A DNA stretch of 64,000 nucleotides from Paenibacillus sp. FSL W8-0426 (GTDB taxonomy: Bacteria > Bacillota > Bacilli > Paenibacillales > Paenibacillaceae), in contig NZ_CP150203.1 of NCBI RefSeq assembly GCF_037969725.1, positions 2,186,001 to 2,250,000 on the forward strand. Reading direction: 5' to 3'. The stretch's first letter is position 1. Each line of letters opens with the position of its first letter. Below the pieces are notes generated by a model. It was not told the origin of the DNA and made no database searches. It worked only from the letters and a program-made list of their open reading frames with translations. Positions 8,369-17,050 of the stretch are shown piece by piece. Position numbers and translations under genes: made by a program.

Positions 8369-11300
8369 GAACGATTTTGAAAGCAAGATGGTGGCTGATG
8401 GGGCTATGGATTGCCGTAGCTGCCGTACTGATGTTCACGGCTCCAGGCATGAGCGACCTGATCCGGGAAAAAGGCCAATTTTCCGTGCCTGACGGGTATT
8501 CTTCGACCCAGGCTGCGGCTATTCTGGACGAAGCCGCCGCACAGAAGGGGGAACAGCCGGGGACACAGCTGGCGCTTGTATTCCATAACCCTGACGGACT
8601 GGGCACCGCAGGAAAGCAAGAAGCAGAAAATGCGATCAAACAGTTGGAATCCAACAAGGATAAGCTGGGTATTTTGTCCATACTCGATCCGTTTTCCCAG
8701 CCCGAGCTCGCCGAGAAAATGATTTCGGCCGACGGGAAGACGATCCTGACGTCCCTTTCCGTGGATCAGGGCAAACGTACCGTCAAAGAGATGAGATCCG
8801 ACCTGAACGGGGCGCTCCAATCCGTTTCCGTCGAGCATTACATTACGGGCAAAGGACTGATCGATGAAGATACGATCGAGAGCTCCCAGGAGGGGCTCAA
8901 AAAGTCGGAATACATCACGGTCGCCTTTATTTTGATCATTTTGTTCCTTGTCTTCCGTTCGTTCGTAGCCCCATTCGTTCCATTGCTTACGGTGGGCATC
9001 AGTTACCTGGTGGCACAGCAGATCGTAGCCTTTCTGGTCGATGGGGTCGACTTCCCGATATCGACGTTTACGCAAATTTTCATGGTTGCGGTCATGTTCG
9101 GGATCGGAACGGATTATTGCATCCTGCTGATCAGCCGTTTTAAAGAAGAACTGGCCCATCATGAAAACACGTGGGAAGCGATCATTGCGACCTACCGCAC
9201 CGCCGGAAAAACGGTGTTTTTCTCCGCACTCGCGGTACTCGTCGGTTTCATAGCGATCGGTTTTGCGCAGTTTATGTTGTACCGGTCCGCCGTTGCGGTT
9301 GCCGTCGGCATTGCGGTTATGATGGTTGCGCTCGTCACGATCGTGCCTTTCTTTATGGCGGTATTGGGCAAAAAACTGTTTTGGCCTTCGAAGGGTTCGC
9401 TGGAGCATGCAGAGAGCCGCATTTACGGTGCTGCCGGCCGCTTCTCTCTCAAACGCCCATGGGCGGCGCTGCTGATTATCGCTGCCATTTGTGTACCGCT
9501 TCTTTCCACGTATGACGGCAAGCTGTCGTTTAACAGTCTGGATGAGATCGGCGACAAATACGACTCCGTCAAAGCGTTTAACATCATTTCGGACAGTTTC
9601 GGTCCAGGTGAATCATTGCCGGGGCAAATCGTCATTCAAAATGACGAACCGATGGATAACGCAAAAACGATGGCGATCGCCGAAAAAATCAGCCGCGAAG
9701 TGGAAAAGGTGGCTGGCGTATCCGGTGTTCGGAGCATGACCCGGCCCACCGGCGACGAGATTAAGGATTTTGAAGTGACCCAGCAAGTCGGAACGCTGTC
9801 TGATGGTTTGGGCGAAGGTAAAACGGGTCTGGATAAAATTCGCGACGGTCTGAGCGAGGCCAGCACCCAGTTGAGCAAAAACCAACCACAGCTCAAAGAA
9901 GCTGCGGATGGAGCAGGGGAGCTGACCAAAGGAACGGCACAGCTGCAATCCGGGATCACTCAGCTGTCCGATGGGCTTGCACGAATCGAAAAAGGCATCC
10001 GTGATGGCTCTTCCGGCGCAGGCGAGCTGAAGGCCGGGCTTCAACAGGCCAAAACGAGCGCCGACCAACTAGCGAAAGCCAGCAATCAGCTTCTTCAGGC
10101 CTATCGCCAGGCAGGCAAAGGTGTTGCGGCGATCGGAGACGGGGTTGGCAGCTTGCAAAAGCAGCTCGCCGGAGTGTCTGCGGCCCTTACAAGCTTGAGC
10201 GAATCCTTTACGGCGCTTGAGGCGCGTTATCCGGAATTGGCGCAGGATCCGGATTATCAGCGCATCAAGGGAACGATCGGGGAAACCGGCACGGGAACAG
10301 CGCAGCTGTCGCAAGGACTGGGACAAATCCAATCCAGCTTGGGCGAAGCGGCTGCAGGAATCAGCCAGGCCAACGAAGGTTTCGCTTCCGCGACTGCAGG
10401 CCAGAAAGCTCTCGCGGACGGTTTGGACCAAATCGTCGCAGGCATCGGCCAGCTTGAAACAGGCTTGAAGCAGGCGGCTGATGGCCAAGGGCAAGTGATT
10501 CGCGAAATTCCTTCCATTCAGGACGGACTTGGCCAGCTTCAGGGAGGCCAGGAAAAAATAAAACAAGGCTTCACCGATCTGAGTGGGCAATTGACTCAAT
10601 TGACCGACGGTTTGAACCAGAGCGTGGACGGGATCAGCCAAGTGTCCGGCGGACTTGAATCCGCCCAGGACTATCTGACCCAGCTTCAGCAGTCTCCGGA
10701 TTCCGATTTGGCCGGATGGCATGTGCCTGAGGAAGCTCTGAACAGCAAAGATTTTGAACAGGTATTCGATACGTATCTGTCCAAAGATCGCAAAACGATG
10801 ACCATTGATGTCATTTTTGCCGAAAATCCGTATGGGACCGAGGCTATTGATCGCGTACCCGATATCGAGGCTGCCGTGCAGCGCGCCGTTCAGGGAAGCG
10901 CGCTCGAAAAAGCCGATATAGCCATTGGCGGAGTAACCAGCACATTCGCGGATTTGCAGGAGATTTCCAACAATGACTACACGCGTACCGTCATGTTGAT
11001 GCTGGCAGGCACGCTGATCATTTTGATCATTCTGTTACGCTCGGTCATCATGCCGATCTACCTGATTCTCTCTTTGCTGCTGGCCTATTTCTCTTCCATG
11101 GCTATCACGGAAGTCATTTTCGTCAACATGCTCGGGTTTTCGGGAATCAGCTGGGTAACGCCGTTCTTTGGATTCGTCATGCTGATCGCTTTGGGCGTCG
11201 ATTACAGCATCTTCCTGATGGACCGTTTCAATGAAAACAAAGGTATGCGAGTACAAGAAGCGATGCTTTACGCAATGAAAAACATGGGCACGGTCATTCT

Positions 11301-11532
11301 GTCCGCTGCCGTGATCTTGAGCGGGACGTTTGCTGCAATGTACCCGTCTGGCGTTCTGTCCATGATGCAGATTGCCACGGTCGTGCTCAGCGGATTGATT
11401 CTGTATTCCTTGTTGTTCCTGCCATTGTTCGTGCCTGTGATGGTGAAGATGTTCGGGCGCGCCAACTGGTGGCCATTCCCGAGCAAAGAACAGCAGGACG
11501 CTGCTTCTTCCGATCGCTCGATTGGCATGTAG
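8365..11532 (+). CDS. MMPL/RND family exporter with large extracytoplasmic domain
   Basis: Membrane exporter of 1055 residues. An N-terminal membrane helix (WWLMGLWIAVAAVLMFTAPG) is followed by an outer domain and a first helix bundle near 180-360 (YITVAFILIILFLVFRSFVA; FMVAVMFGIGTDYCILLISR, with the MMPL GxxxDY proton-relay region). Residues about 470-790 are a long Gln/Gly/Ala-rich region with repeated hydrophobic heptads (LSDGLGEG, LSKNQPQL, LKAGLQQAK), as in YhgE-type outer stalks. A second bundle near 870-1035 repeats the pattern (LIALGVDYSIFLMDRF). The transported compound is unknown; lipids, peptides or drugs are typical of the family. Translation is coupled to the MarR gene. Confidence 0.94.
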   Translation: MRTILKARWWLMGLWIAVAAVLMFTAPGMSDLIREKGQFSVPDGYSSTQAAAILDEAAAQKGEQPGTQLALVFHNPDGLGTAGKQEAENAIKQLESNKDKLGILSILDPFSQPELAEKMISADGKTILTSLSVDQGKRTVKEMRSDLNGALQSVSVEHYITGKGLIDEDTIESSQEGLKKSEYITVAFILIILFLVFRSFVAPFVPLLTVGISYLVAQQIVAFLVDGVDFPISTFTQIFMVAVMFGIGTDYCILLISRFKEELAHHENTWEAIIATYRTAGKTVFFSALAVLVGFIAIGFAQFMLYRSAVAVAVGIAVMMVALVTIVPFFMAVLGKKLFWPSKGSLEHAESRIYGAAGRFSLKRPWAALLIIAAICVPLLSTYDGKLSFNSLDEIGDKYDSVKAFNIISDSFGPGESLPGQIVIQNDEPMDNAKTMAIAEKISREVEKVAGVSGVRSMTRPTGDEIKDFEVTQQVGTLSDGLGEGKTGLDKIRDGLSEASTQLSKNQPQLKEAADGAGELTKGTAQLQSGITQLSDGLARIEKGIRDGSSGAGELKAGLQQAKTSADQLAKASNQLLQAYRQAGKGVAAIGDGVGSLQKQLAGVSAALTSLSESFTALEARYPELAQDPDYQRIKGTIGETGTGTAQLSQGLGQIQSSLGEAAAGISQANEGFASATAGQKALADGLDQIVAGIGQLETGLKQAADGQGQVIREIPSIQDGLGQLQGGQEKIKQGFTDLSGQLTQLTDGLNQSVDGISQVSGGLESAQDYLTQLQQSPDSDLAGWHVPEEALNSKDFEQVFDTYLSKDRKTMTIDVIFAENPYGTEAIDRVPDIEAAVQRAVQGSALEKADIAIGGVTSTFADLQEISNNDYTRTVMLMLAGTLIILIILLRSVIMPIYLILSLLLAYFSSMAITEVIFVNMLGFSGISWVTPFFGFVMLIALGVDYSIFLMDRFNENKGMRVQEAMLYAMKNMGTVILSAAVILSGTFAAMYPSGVLSMMQIATVVLSGLILYSLLFLPLFVPVMVKMFGRANWWPFPSKEQQDAASSDRSIGM

Positions 11533-11580
11533 CATGCTGCACCAATAAGGACTTGTAACCATCCAATCGCTTTTATGAGG

Positions 11581-11606
11581 CCCTGTCGGCTTGCCGACAG
11601 GGTTTT
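11581..11606 (+). terminator. Rho-independent terminator after MMPL gene
   Basis: CCCTGTCGGC and GCCGACAGGG form a perfect 10-bp stem with a TT loop, followed by TTTTGTCTCGTTTTT. Confidence 0.92.
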
Positions 11607-11772
11607 GTCTCGTTTTTCGTGAGTTCCCGGACTATGGTGCCCGTTGCAGGGCATGTGACATCACCTGCAAAATTAAGGTGGCTGCCTAGGGACAACGTCC
11701 CGCGCTTTGATTTCCCATTGTACATATCATGGAACATAATCAGTCAGAGATGGGCGGAAGGGGGCTACAGCG

Positions 11773-12399
11773 ATGGTTTATCGATATGCAGCTATTGGGG
11801 ACTCGCTTACGGTAGGAACGGGAGCGCTGCTGGGTACCGGCTTTGTTCTACTGTATCGGCGAATGATCGAAATGAACGTGCGCACCTTTGTTTCGGTTGA
11901 CAATATGGGGGTGAACGGCTTGACTTCCGAAGAATTGCTGCATATGGTATCCAACTATGCAAGGGTAAGGCAAGCCGTGCGAGAGGCGGACGTCATCACC
12001 ATAACCATCGGGGGGAACGACTTGATTCGCACGTTCAAAGCGAGCGGAGGAATGCCCGGAGCCGAGCGCATGACGCAAGTGCTTGGGGAAACGCGAAACA
12101 ATGTCACCCAAATCATGAAGCATATTCGCCAACTGAAACGAGGCCATAGATATATGATACGAACGGTCGGATTGTATAATCCGTATCCCCGTTCGGCGGA
12201 GGCTGCTTATTGGGTCAAGCAGTACAATTCTTTCCTGAATGGCGCCGGCTCGGGGTATTACGGCTGTGCGCAGGTGTACGACCAATTCGAAGGGCGTGAG
12301 CGCGACCTGCTATTTTGGGACAGGATGCATCCCAATTCGAGAGGGTACCGTGTGATCGCCGACCAACTGGGCCGAATGGGATACAGACCTTTTGCCTGA
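11773..12399 (+). CDS. SGNH/GDSL-type hydrolase
   Basis: Esterase/lipase-like protein of 208 residues without a signal peptide. Block I is AAIGDSLTVGTGA (Ser at about residue 10). Block III is ITITIGGNDLIRTF (Gly/Asn oxyanion residues). Block V is FWDRMHPNSRGY with the catalytic Asp and His. All four SGNH positions are present, so it should be active on an ester. The substrate is unknown. The start at 11773 follows GGAAGGGGG. It is a single gene between a terminator and the phosphotransferase. Confidence 0.92.
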   Translation: MVYRYAAIGDSLTVGTGALLGTGFVLLYRRMIEMNVRTFVSVDNMGVNGLTSEELLHMVSNYARVRQAVREADVITITIGGNDLIRTFKASGGMPGAERMTQVLGETRNNVTQIMKHIRQLKRGHRYMIRTVGLYNPYPRSAEAAYWVKQYNSFLNGAGSGYYGCAQVYDQFEGRERDLLFWDRMHPNSRGYRVIADQLGRMGYRPFA

Positions 12400-12566
12400 A
12401 AGCGATGAACGGAGCGCGAAATGCTGAATAGGAGGAGCGGACTGGACCGCTGGATACGCTTCCGTTAAGATAAACGAATAGCGAACGCGTTTCGAATCTA
12501 TGAATCATTCGTAAGGACATCCAGGATAATGCAGCAGAAGATACATTAATAAAGGAGATCGATTTA

Positions 12567-13619
12567 ATGCAGCACATTCATTTGCGATCCGAGAAGGATT
12601 TGGAATACCAACGGGTACGGCAAGTGCTGTCGGTATACGCCCCCGGCTCCGAGTGGGAGGCGATTCGGGGAAGCGGAGGCATGAACAACTCGACGTATTT
12701 GCTGCGGATTGACGGTAATCGCTTTGTGTTGCGGCAGTACGAAACCCATAACGACGTCGCCAAAATTGCTTTTGAGCATGAAATCCTAGATGCGTTGGCC
12801 CGTTCCGGTTTTTCGCTTCGCCTGCCTTCGCCTGTGAAGGCGCCGGGGAACGGGCAAACCTTTTATACCCTCGTTAACGAAGCCAACGGGCAGAAGAAAG
12901 TCGTCGCCTTGTTTCGTTATCTTGAAGGCCGCAACCCGGTCTGGGGCGACCCGGAGCAGCTCCGCGAATTGGGGATGGCTGCAGGAAAGCTGTCGCAGGC
13001 ATTAGCGGGCTTGAAAGTGTCGCTTGATCCGGTTTATCCGCCGTATTATCAAATTCAAGACGCTTATCCGCTCTGTACGCCAGACAAGCTGCTGCGGATA
13101 TGCATTTCCCCGCCGGTCCAGCTGCACGCCGTACGGAACGATATGAACGAGCTGGCACATACGCTGCCTGCGCTTTTTGACGCGTTGGAGGGCATGGAGC
13201 ATTTACCGCATCAACTGGTGCATGGGGATGTGAATGCGTCCAATGTGCTCGCAGATGAAGAGGGGCGCGTGTGCGCCGTGTTGGATTTTGAATTCGCAAC
13301 GTGGGACTTGCGCGTTATGGAGCTGGCCGTTCCGCTGTCGGATTTGCTTACCATAGATCGCGGCGAGGTTTGGTTATGGAGAGCACTGGAGAGCTTGATC
13401 CGTGGATTTCGTGCACATGCCGTCCTGGAGCCCTCGGAACTGGCGGCTCTTCCTCAGCTTGTGCTGCTGCGAAGCCTGGACGTGGTCATGCATTTTATCA
13501 GCCGGATGTTCGAGGAGACGGATCCGCCAGAGGTAGCGGCCGTTCAGATTCGAAAGCTGAGGGAACGCATGGACTGGATGAAGAACAATGAAGCGCGGCT
13601 GCGGACGTTGCTGTCCTGA
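12567..13619 (+). CDS. aminoglycoside phosphotransferase-like (APH) family protein
   Basis: Protein-kinase-like small-molecule phosphotransferase of 350 residues. The nucleotide-binding N-lobe includes GSGGMNNSTYLLRIDGNRFV and the lysine-equivalent region VLRQYE. The catalytic loop is LVHGDVNASNVLADEEGR (about residues 216-233), and CAVLDFEFATWD carries the metal-binding Asp. This family (PF01636) includes antibiotic, homoserine, choline and methylthioribose kinases. The sequence alone does not decide between them; homoserine-kinase-II-like annotation is common. AAAGGAG precedes the start at 12567. It ends at a convergent terminator. Confidence 0.88.
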   Translation: MQHIHLRSEKDLEYQRVRQVLSVYAPGSEWEAIRGSGGMNNSTYLLRIDGNRFVLRQYETHNDVAKIAFEHEILDALARSGFSLRLPSPVKAPGNGQTFYTLVNEANGQKKVVALFRYLEGRNPVWGDPEQLRELGMAAGKLSQALAGLKVSLDPVYPPYYQIQDAYPLCTPDKLLRICISPPVQLHAVRNDMNELAHTLPALFDALEGMEHLPHQLVHGDVNASNVLADEEGRVCAVLDFEFATWDLRVMELAVPLSDLLTIDRGEVWLWRALESLIRGFRAHAVLEPSELAALPQLVLLRSLDVVMHFISRMFEETDPPEVAAVQIRKLRERMDWMKNNEARLRTLLS

Positions 13620-13624
13620 AATGA

Positions 13625-13669
13625 AAAGGAGTGCCGAATTCAGCCAGATGGCGAGCTCGGCACTCCTTT
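13625..13669. terminator. bidirectional terminator between convergent genes
   Basis: AAAGGAGTGCCGA pairs perfectly with TCGGCACTCCTTT around a 19-nt loop. Short T-rich tracts follow in both directions. Confidence 0.82.
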
Positions 13670-13708
13670 GATTATTTCGGAATGATGCCAGGCCAACGCA
13701 GGCTAACA

Positions 13709-14386
13709 TTACGATCCGTTTTTGCGGAACCAACTGCGAACCGCCCAGCCGCGTTCCTGGCGTTTCTTGTATTTGGGCAGGGAACGATACACGTTCAGCG
13801 ACTGCTCGTAAGCCTGTTTGGCTTCAGCCGTGCGGCCGAGCGAGCGATAAACCGAACCGAGCAGGTAATATGCTTCACTTGAGGATGAATGCACATTCTG
13901 GAAACGGTTTACATAGTTCAGCGCTTTGTCTTGGTCGATGTCCTTGAAAACATTGGCGAGCTTAAGCAAAGGTCGGCCGTATTTCACTCGCGGATTAAGC
14001 TCCAGCGCATGCAGGATATGGCGCTCTCCCTCCTGCACTTTGCCAAGATGCAGCTCGGATGTGCCAAGCTCTTCCCAATACTCGGCGGATAGCTCATAGG
14101 GCCGCTCAAGCTCCAACAGCAACGCGTAGGCTTCACTGTATTTTTTTCGCTCGTTCAGCAAACGGGCCAGGTCAAGTTTGGCGGATACCTCGTTCGGATT
14201 CAGGGCGATTTGCTGCCTGAGCCTGGTGATGCTGCGCATACGCCCAAGCGGCTTCAGGAAGTTGGGAAACAACCCGACGTAACGTCGATCAGCCACATAC
14301 AGGATGACCAGCAAAATAAGGACGGCTACGAGCGGATTGCCAACAATCTGCCACAGCAAGCCAAAGATGAGAAACTTGGTCAACAC
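13709..14386 (-). CDS. membrane-anchored TPR-repeat protein
   Basis: Protein of 225 residues. Hydrophobic N-terminus (FLIFGLLWQIVGNPLVAVLI then LLVILYVADRR, residues 5-35), then a soluble region with at least three tetratricopeptide-like units. Examples are SAKLDLARLLNERKKYSEAY, EYWEELGTSELHLGKVQEGE and AYYLLGSVYRSLGRTAEAKQ with the usual small/aromatic spacing. Such proteins act as membrane-attached scaffolds; the partner is unknown. The start is a GTG at 14386 with GGAG about 11 nt upstream. The AraC regulator gene ends 79 bp upstream on the same strand, so read-through is possible. Confidence 0.87.
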   Translation of the reverse strand: MLTKFLIFGLLWQIVGNPLVAVLILLVILYVADRRYVGLFPNFLKPLGRMRSITRLRQQIALNPNEVSAKLDLARLLNERKKYSEAYALLLELERPYELSAEYWEELGTSELHLGKVQEGERHILHALELNPRVKYGRPLLKLANVFKDIDQDKALNYVNRFQNVHSSSSEAYYLLGSVYRSLGRTAEAKQAYEQSLNVYRSLPKYKKRQERGWAVRSWFRKNGS

Positions 14387-14465
14387 GTTCGGGTCAACTC
14401 CATTATGATGAAATAAGTATTGCCACGGGCAATGCAGACCTATATTTTATCACATATCAGGAGGA

Positions 14466-15350
14466 TTATGGAAGAGTTGGTCGCGCTCTCGCCATTTTGC
14501 GATAAGCCGCAGGCGTGGAGCCGGTCATTTTTTTGAATTGGCGGTAAAAATGGGGCAAGCTCTCGAAGCCGCAGGCTTCGGCAATGGCCGCCATCGTGTC
14601 GTCCGTTTGCAGCAGGCATTCTTTGGCCATGATGACCTTCCGGGCCAGCGCATAATCCGTCAGCGTCATGCCCGTATGTTTCTTGAAGGCACGGCTGAAG
14701 TGGGCGGGGGAAACGGCAGCTCGCTTAGCCAGTTCATGCAGGGACATCCCTTTTCGCAGCTTGTCGTCGATATTTTCCAGAATGCCGGACAGCCATCCCG
14801 GTCCTGAAATGGACCGGACGGGAGGCGAAGCGTCCGACGGCTGCAGGCGTTCCAAATGGATCAGCAGCAGCTGAAGCTGGAGCAGGGCGGCATGCGCGCT
14901 CAGGGAATGGTTCAACCTGAATTCGTCCCGGATGGCGTCGATGAGTGCGATTACTTTGGTTCGTTCGTGCATGGCCAGATGGCGCTTGTAGGTTCTGGTT
15001 CTCCGGCAATGCTCGAACACGGATAACAAGGCAGCCGCGCTGCCTCCCGCTGCCGACGCCAACAATCCCGGACTGAAGAAGAGCGCGGATGACGTAACCG
15101 GGTTGCGTTCATCCGGCAGCGCCCGGTGCACGGTGCTGCCCGGGATAATAAACAGATCCCCCTCTTCCATGTCCTCCAGTCCGGTATCGATGAAAATGCT
15201 CCCCTGTCCTCTATACACGTAGATCATCTCGTGCCAATCATGCAAATGATCAGGCAATTCATTTTGAGGGGCCTTGGTATCGGCATAGACCAGACGGAAA
15301 GGGATGCCTGAATCGGCGAGAATGGTTGTGCGAACGGGCGAACGTTCCAT
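14466..15350 (-). CDS. AraC family regulator with cupin domain, divergent from uxaB-uxaA
   Basis: Protein of 294 residues. The N-terminal cupin region (NELPDHLHDWHEMIYVYRGQ, residues ~28-47, then GDLFIIPGSTVHRAL) is a sugar-sensing fold. The C-terminal pair of helix-turn-helix motifs is MSLHELAKRAAVSPAHFSRA and MAAIAEACGFESLPHFYRQF, ending in TPAAYRK. The ATG at 15350 follows AGAAAGGAGC; the frame extends 18 codons upstream without a site. It is divergently placed 180 bp from uxaB, so it is probably the activator of the hexuronate genes, with galacturonate or a breakdown product as inducer (inference from position). Confidence 0.92.
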   Translation of the reverse strand: MERSPVRTTILADSGIPFRLVYADTKAPQNELPDHLHDWHEMIYVYRGQGSIFIDTGLEDMEEGDLFIIPGSTVHRALPDERNPVTSSALFFSPGLLASAAGGSAAALLSVFEHCRRTRTYKRHLAMHERTKVIALIDAIRDEFRLNHSLSAHAALLQLQLLLIHLERLQPSDASPPVRSISGPGWLSGILENIDDKLRKGMSLHELAKRAAVSPAHFSRAFKKHTGMTLTDYALARKVIMAKECLLQTDDTMAAIAEACGFESLPHFYRQFKKMTGSTPAAYRKMARARPTLP

Positions 15351-15474
15351 GAAAGCTCCTTTCTGCTTGCTTGGTTGCAAATGAATGGATTCGAAAACGC
15401 ACAATAGATCATGAAACAGTATATTTATCGCAATATAAGCAATTTAAATTCCTTTTAATGATGATACAATGAAT

Positions 15475-15488
15475 TTAAAGCGTTTACA
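15475..15488 (+). promoter_or_regulatory. candidate catabolite-response element before uxaB
   Basis: The reverse complement of this site, TGTAAACGCTTTAA, fits the CcpA consensus TGWAANCGNTNWCA except at the penultimate C. It lies 42 bp before the uxaB start in the AraC/uxaB gap. Confidence 0.5.
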
Positions 15489-15529
15489 ACGCGTTGTTGT
15501 AAGACCATTAATCAATGAGGTGAGTGTTC

Positions 15530-17050
15530 ATGTCGGCGAGCACCAAACGACCCAAGCTGAAGCTGAATCTGTTGGGCAATGATGGACAACGCAAGTGTAA
15601 GGAAATGATGGAGCGTCCCGTTAAGGTATTGCAAATCGGGGAGGGCAATTTTTTGCGCGGATTCGCGGATTGGATGCTGCATGAGAGCGCAAGGCAGGGT
15701 AAATTCCACGGAAGCGTGGTCGTTACCCAGCCGCGTCCGGGCGGCAAAGCCAAGCTGGAGCAAATCCGTGAACAGGATGGGTTGTACACGATGATCACAC
15801 GGGGGTTATCCCAGGGCGAACCCGTGGAGCGCGCGGAGATGATTTCAATCTTTGCCCGCTGCCTGAACCCTTATGAAGAATGGCAGGAGTTTCTGGAGCT
15901 TGCGGAACTGCCGTCTCTGGAGTTCGTCATTTCGAACACAACCGAATCGGGATTGAAATACGTGCCATCCGAGTACACGCCCGGGGAACCCGTGCTTTCT
16001 TATCCGGGCAAACTGACGGTCTTTCTCCATCGCCGCTATGAACGATTCGCGGGCGACCCTTCCCGGGGGCTGATTCATCTGCCGTGCGAACTGCTCGAAG
16101 GCAACGGGGACGTGCTGCGGGATTGCGTGCTCCGGCACAGCGAGGATTTCGGATTTTCCGAGGATTTCCGTACATGGGTCAAGGAGTGCAACCGATTTTT
16201 GAACAATCTTGTGGACCGGATCGTGACCGGGGCTCCCTCCAGGGAAGAGGCGGACTTGTTAACGGATCGCTGGGGTTACGAAGATCAGTTGATCAACACG
16301 GCCGAACCGTATCATTTATGGGCCATTCAAGGGGAAGAAGCCTTGGACAAACGGCTTCCATTAAAACAGGCGGGGCTGAACGTTCATTGGGTCAAGGATC
16401 TGAAACCGTTCCAGCTGCGCAAAGTTCGCATTCTGAACGGTGCGCACACGTTGATGTCGTCCCTTGGCATCCTGCATGGCGTAGAGCACGTCAGGGAAGC
16501 GATGGAGGACCCGCGGATCGGACCGTGGATCAAGGAAACGGTGCATCAGGACATCGTGCCGGCATTGAACATGCCGGAGCAGAATCTGGACGAATATGCC
16601 GAAGAGGTGTTCGAACGGTTTCTCAATCCATATATCCATCATAAACTGCAGGATATTGCGTTAAATATGGTGGGCAAGTTCAAGGTGCGCGTTTTGCCTA
16701 CCTTGTTGTCTTACGAAAAGAATCAGGGAGTCTGGCCCGCCCGGTTGATCCGCGGGTTTGCGGCGATGCTGCTTTTATATCGGGCGGTGCCTACACCGGA
16801 TGGATATCAAGGACAGCGTCTGAACGGCGAACCTGTCGCATTGAGGGATGATCCAGGTGCATTGGCCTCGTTCGCGTCACATTGGGAAGGGTACGATGCT
16901 TTGGGGAGTGATCGAAAGCAGCAGTTGAACTTGCGGGTAGGAGCCCTCCTGTCCGACCCGGAACTATGGGGCGAGAATTTGAATGAACGCGATGGCTTGC
17001 GCGAGGCGATCGTTGAAGAAATGTTACTGTTGGAAGGGGTTAAGGCATGA
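15530..17050 (+). CDS. uxaB: tagaturonate reductase
   Basis: Reduces D-tagaturonate to D-altronate with NADH in galacturonate catabolism (cytosol). The protein has 506 residues, close to the family length. The N-terminal dinucleotide-binding region is KVLQIGEGNFLRGFADWMLH. Conserved blocks EFVISNTTESGLKY and VRILNGAHTLMSSLGILHGV are typical of the mannitol dehydrogenase/UxaB superfamily; in the related family the Lys/Asn/His triad lies in the second block. The ATG at 15530 follows GAGGTGAG; a GTG six nt earlier is less well placed. It overlaps uxaA by 4 bp (ATGA), so the two enzymes are made together. Confidence 0.95.
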   Translation: MSASTKRPKLKLNLLGNDGQRKCKEMMERPVKVLQIGEGNFLRGFADWMLHESARQGKFHGSVVVTQPRPGGKAKLEQIREQDGLYTMITRGLSQGEPVERAEMISIFARCLNPYEEWQEFLELAELPSLEFVISNTTESGLKYVPSEYTPGEPVLSYPGKLTVFLHRRYERFAGDPSRGLIHLPCELLEGNGDVLRDCVLRHSEDFGFSEDFRTWVKECNRFLNNLVDRIVTGAPSREEADLLTDRWGYEDQLINTAEPYHLWAIQGEEALDKRLPLKQAGLNVHWVKDLKPFQLRKVRILNGAHTLMSSLGILHGVEHVREAMEDPRIGPWIKETVHQDIVPALNMPEQNLDEYAEEVFERFLNPYIHHKLQDIALNMVGKFKVRVLPTLLSYEKNQGVWPARLIRGFAAMLLLYRAVPTPDGYQGQRLNGEPVALRDDPGALASFASHWEGYDALGSDRKQQLNLRVGALLSDPELWGENLNERDGLREAIVEEMLLLEGVKA